A DNA stretch of 64,000 bases. Source: an uncultured Gelidibacter sp. (lineage in GTDB: Bacteria > Bacteroidota > Bacteroidia > Flavobacteriales > Flavobacteriaceae). How positions within the stretch are numbered: the first letter of the stretch is position 1; the number at the start of each line of letters is the position of its first letter. The stretch covers positions 434,001 to 498,000 of the forward strand of contig NZ_CANMTE010000002.1 of NCBI RefSeq assembly GCF_947500795.1. Reading direction: 5' to 3'. Positions 61,557-64,000 of the stretch are shown piece by piece. Below the pieces are notes generated by a model. It had not been told where the DNA came from. It made no database searches and saw only the letters and a program-made list of their open reading frames with translations. The position numbers and the translations under genes were made by a program.

Positions 61557-62489
61557 TTAGTCGCAGTGGTTCTCATCAATGAACTTACCAATTGCACCAC
61601 CTGCTTTTGCAACTTGTGATGCTGTAACACCAGCAGCTTCTGTAGGAAGGTTGAAATAGGTTTTGCCGTTAGAAGTGGTTTGATATTCTAAAACATTACC
61701 AACAGCTGTGAAATACGCTTCAATAATATCTACATGTGATTGCACTGAAGCTTCAGCTCCACTTAAACGTACAGCGCCCAATTGGAAGAATCCATTAAGT
61801 ACCTGATTACCTCCGTAACCACGATCGATGCTCCAAATGTTCATTCCATCTGCTTGCGTATAAGTAGTTCCGCCGATCATTAATCCGTTAGTCCAAAATT
61901 CACTAGAGCCATTCTTTAAAGCACCATTAGCAAAAAAGAAACCTTGAGAAAATGAACAATATGGAACTTTAGGGCAACCAGGAGCTAACACGCTGCCCAT
62001 AGTGCATGAATTTCCGGCTTTTACCCAAGAATTTGACATCACTGCTTCATAGCCTCTTTCAAATTTTATTTCAATTACCCAAGGACCTGAACCGTCAACG
62101 TTAATTTTTATAAAATTGTTAGTTGTTGCCTGCGGATTGCAACCTGTGCCTTGACCTTCGCTCGGCGTTAAGTCTGCAGGATTTCCATTTACGTTTGCGT
62201 ATACAATATTTGCGAATGATGCGCTTTCATCGCCACAATTGTTTAAGTCAATAATATAATGACCTAAATCTTTAGCTCTAGTTTCAGGATTTTTCGAAAT
62301 AATATAAGTCCATAAAGATCCATCCGAATTTTGTGAAACAGATACTAAATAATCAGTAGAAGCACTGGTTGAGTTGCGACTTCCTTTTTGTAAGGCATTC
62401 ATAGCGGAAGTGTCATCAGATGTCGCTTCTTGGTTGCTGCAAGAGGTTAAGCAAAAGCTAAATAGGGCTAATAATAGAATTTTTTTCAT
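61557..62489 (-). CDS. Lipoprotein of unknown function
   Basis: 310 residues. Lipoprotein signal MKKILLLALFSFCLTSC (cysteine 17), then a Ser/Thr/Asp linker (18-45) and a globular domain with several cysteines (DLNNCGDES, GTGCNPQ, GNSCTMGS, APGCPKVPYCSF, and the last residues NHCD). Spacing suggests disulfides. No family recognised. It has no neighbour on its strand and looks monocistronic. Confidence 0.7.
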   Translation of the reverse strand: MKKILLLALFSFCLTSCSNQEATSDDTSAMNALQKGSRNSTSASTDYLVSVSQNSDGSLWTYIISKNPETRAKDLGHYIIDLNNCGDESASFANIVYANVNGNPADLTPSEGQGTGCNPQATTNNFIKINVDGSGPWVIEIKFERGYEAVMSNSWVKAGNSCTMGSVLAPGCPKVPYCSFSQGFFFANGALKNGSSEFWTNGLMIGGTTYTQADGMNIWSIDRGYGGNQVLNGFFQLGAVRLSGAEASVQSHVDIIEAYFTAVGNVLEYQTTSNGKTYFNLPTEAAGVTASQVAKAGGAIGKFIDENHCD

Positions 62490-62861
62490 TTTAGTTTAGG
62501 TTAAAAGTGTTAGACGATTTTTTAAAATTTTGGGTTAATTTAGATGTTAAAATGACATGTAGTTATTTTTCAAATTCAAAAACGATTCAAGAATCAAAAT
62601 CGACGACGAGATGCATGCTCATGTCAAAATCATCGATGAAATGGTTTAGCGTTATTGCTGTAAGTAACTATAAAATAGTGCGGTAAGGGAGATAAGGTTG
62701 GTAGGTTGCGTAATCGTTAGTTTGTCTTATTTGGAATGATCAAGATTAACGAAATGATAAAAATGCAGGCTGTTATAGTATTGTCAAATTCATTAATTTT
62801 AATCGCAGGGTATTAATCGCTTTTGCATCCATTCATTTATATTTTCTTATTTTAACATTTG
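62490..62861. other. 372-base divergent intergenic region
   Basis: It separates the minus-strand orphan lipoprotein from the plus-strand AlbA_2 gene and must hold both promoters. I see no perfect TAnnTTTG box with a spaced TTG on either strand, no hairpin with a T-tract, and no ORF of note. A stretch near 62600-62642 (GACGACGAGATGCATGC, then ATCATCGATG) is higher in G+C than its surroundings but shows no recognisable identity. Confidence 0.6.
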
Positions 62862-63995
62862 ATGATCAACAAACGCCTTCTCATAAAAAACCTTCTAGCT
62901 CACAATGATGAGAATAGTTTTTATGACAAAAAACGGCAGATTGACATTGGGGAAAAAGAAGGGAAAGCGAAATTTCTTAAACACGTTTGTGCCCTTTCAA
63001 ATACCAATCCGAAAAACAATTCCTATATCGTTATTGGTGTTGAAGATGATGATAATAGTATTAGGGGAGTTGACTTTTTTGATGACAGTAAGATTCAAAA
63101 CCTAATCAATGCGTATTTAGTCAACCCGCCTATTGTGCAATATGAAAATATTCCGTTTCCACATTTGCCAGATAACAAGGTGGTGGGATTGGTAACAATT
63201 AGGGCAATTAATGGACTCACATCGCTCAAGAAAAATATTTGGAAGTATTATGGCGGCTCTGTGTTTTTTAGAGATGGGAGTATAAGCATGCCAAAAGTCT
63301 ATGATGTTGAAATAAAGGATGTCAACTCTAAGATTGTTGCGGCTATTGAAAATAATTCTCAAAATAACATTCAACATACTTTAGATGGCGTCTTCGATTT
63401 TTTGAGCAAACGGAAAGATTACCATCCCGAATATAAAGTGTTTAAGGAGTACTTTGTGCTCTGTTGGGCTGGTCAGAAAAAGATGCATCATGGTGAGGCG
63501 TTTTATAGCAGGGTAGATATTGAGCTGATTAATGAACAAGTAAGATTGTTTTTTTCCACTTTAGATGAGGTGACCATTCATTATGATGAAGATTCTTTTA
63601 AGATTGTGGAGTATGTAAGTTTGGGAATTAATAACGATTTCAAATACTATCCTTTGGAGGAAACGCTTATTAGTTTTGGCAATAATGCGACTTATCAAAT
63701 TGAAGCCAAATTGCTGTTTGAGGCACCTCAATTTGATAAAAAGGTCCTCCATCATATTTATAATGCCAACAATGCCATTTTAGAAAAGCTTAAAAATGGA
63801 CAGTCACTTACGAACAGAGAGGTAAAAGACCTCAAAAATTTACCGGCCACGTATCTCATTTGTTATCTTAATTTATTCCATGAAGCGGTTGATAAACTTA
63901 ATGAGGCCAAGCCCTATTTAAAAAAATATAATACTGACGCTTATGAGAGTCTTAAAGATTCATTACGGATCCTAAGAAAAGTTAAGTATAGTTAA
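62862..63995 (+). CDS. AlbA_2 (Schlafen-type) domain protein
   Basis: 377 residues from the ATG at 62862; the TTG one codon earlier is less likely. The N-terminal 125 residues fit the AlbA_2 DNA-binding/ATPase-associated domain: IDIGEKEGKAKFLKHVCALSNTNPKNNSYIVIGVEDDDNSIRGVDFF. The rest (126-377) is unassigned and ends in basic helices (LNEAKPYLKKYNTDAYESLKDSLRILRKVKYS). Databases often label such proteins ATP-binding or transcriptional regulator; neither is shown here. The gene ends five bases before the window edge. Confidence 0.8.
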   Translation: MINKRLLIKNLLAHNDENSFYDKKRQIDIGEKEGKAKFLKHVCALSNTNPKNNSYIVIGVEDDDNSIRGVDFFDDSKIQNLINAYLVNPPIVQYENIPFPHLPDNKVVGLVTIRAINGLTSLKKNIWKYYGGSVFFRDGSISMPKVYDVEIKDVNSKIVAAIENNSQNNIQHTLDGVFDFLSKRKDYHPEYKVFKEYFVLCWAGQKKMHHGEAFYSRVDIELINEQVRLFFSTLDEVTIHYDEDSFKIVEYVSLGINNDFKYYPLEETLISFGNNATYQIEAKLLFEAPQFDKKVLHHIYNANNAILEKLKNGQSLTNREVKDLKNLPATYLICYLNLFHEAVDKLNEAKPYLKKYNTDAYESLKDSLRILRKVKYS

Positions 63996-64000
63996 ATTTA

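Noticed and set aside
1-64000. tRNA, rRNA, insertion sequence, integrase or prophage
   Set aside because: No T-loop like GGTTCGAATCC within a cloverleaf context, no transposase or integrase motifs and no phage genes were found on either strand.

Overview
The window reads as chromosomal DNA of a member of the Flavobacteriaceae (Bacteroidota). The evidence is the low G+C content, TAnnTTTG-type -7 promoter elements instead of Shine-Dalgarno sites, and typical families: DUF2480, DUF3078, DUF5689, DUF4382, SusC-like TonB receptor architecture, a complete Bat operon, and lipoproteins with acidic residues after the lipobox cysteine. The genus cannot be fixed from the sequence. No rRNA, tRNA, CRISPR array, insertion sequence or prophage was seen.

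Layout. 1-5.7 kb: the end of a suf iron-sulfur locus (sufD partial, sufS, sufE, a SufT-like DUF59 gene), interrupted by a secreted M43 metalloprotease and two small lipoproteins. 5.9-9.4 kb: an ABC exporter, DUF2480 and DUF3078 proteins. 9.4-17.7 kb: hflX, then a module of two paralogous endonuclease/exonuclease/phosphatase proteins flanking a DUF5689 lipoprotein and a TonB-dependent receptor. 17.7-29.2 kb: an antiquitin-type aldehyde dehydrogenase, an isoaspartyl peptidase/asparaginase lipoprotein, a giant alpha-2-macroglobulin lipoprotein with pbpC (the usual bacterial pairing), and a small membrane protein. 29.3-38.9 kb: terB-like, mfd, a TlpA-like oxidoreductase, a BON-LysM protein, gpsA, conserved hypotheticals, and a thioredoxin-fold protein without cysteine. 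39-45.9 kb: an RND multidrug efflux operon led by a GbsR/MarR regulator and ending in a TetR regulator. 46-48.8 kb: pheS, cvpA, a beta-carbonic anhydrase. 49-58.5 kb: the Bat (aerotolerance) operon moxR-DUF58-unnamed membrane gene-batA-batB-batC-batD-batE. 58.6-64 kb: a DUF4382 lipoprotein, an aldo/keto reductase, a short-chain dehydrogenase, an orphan lipoprotein and an AlbA_2-domain protein.

Most of the window is ordinary flavobacterial core genome. The points most worth a second look are: a perfect 7-bp inverted repeat lying between the promoter elements of the efflux operon (likely operator of its first gene); a 10-bp inverted pair of TACATTTGAT boxes between the TonB receptor and the secreted nuclease; the receptor/lipoprotein/double-nuclease module itself; several families of short intergenic repeats, one of which appears to have become the N-terminus of a Bat-operon protein; and a cysteine-free TlpA-like protein.
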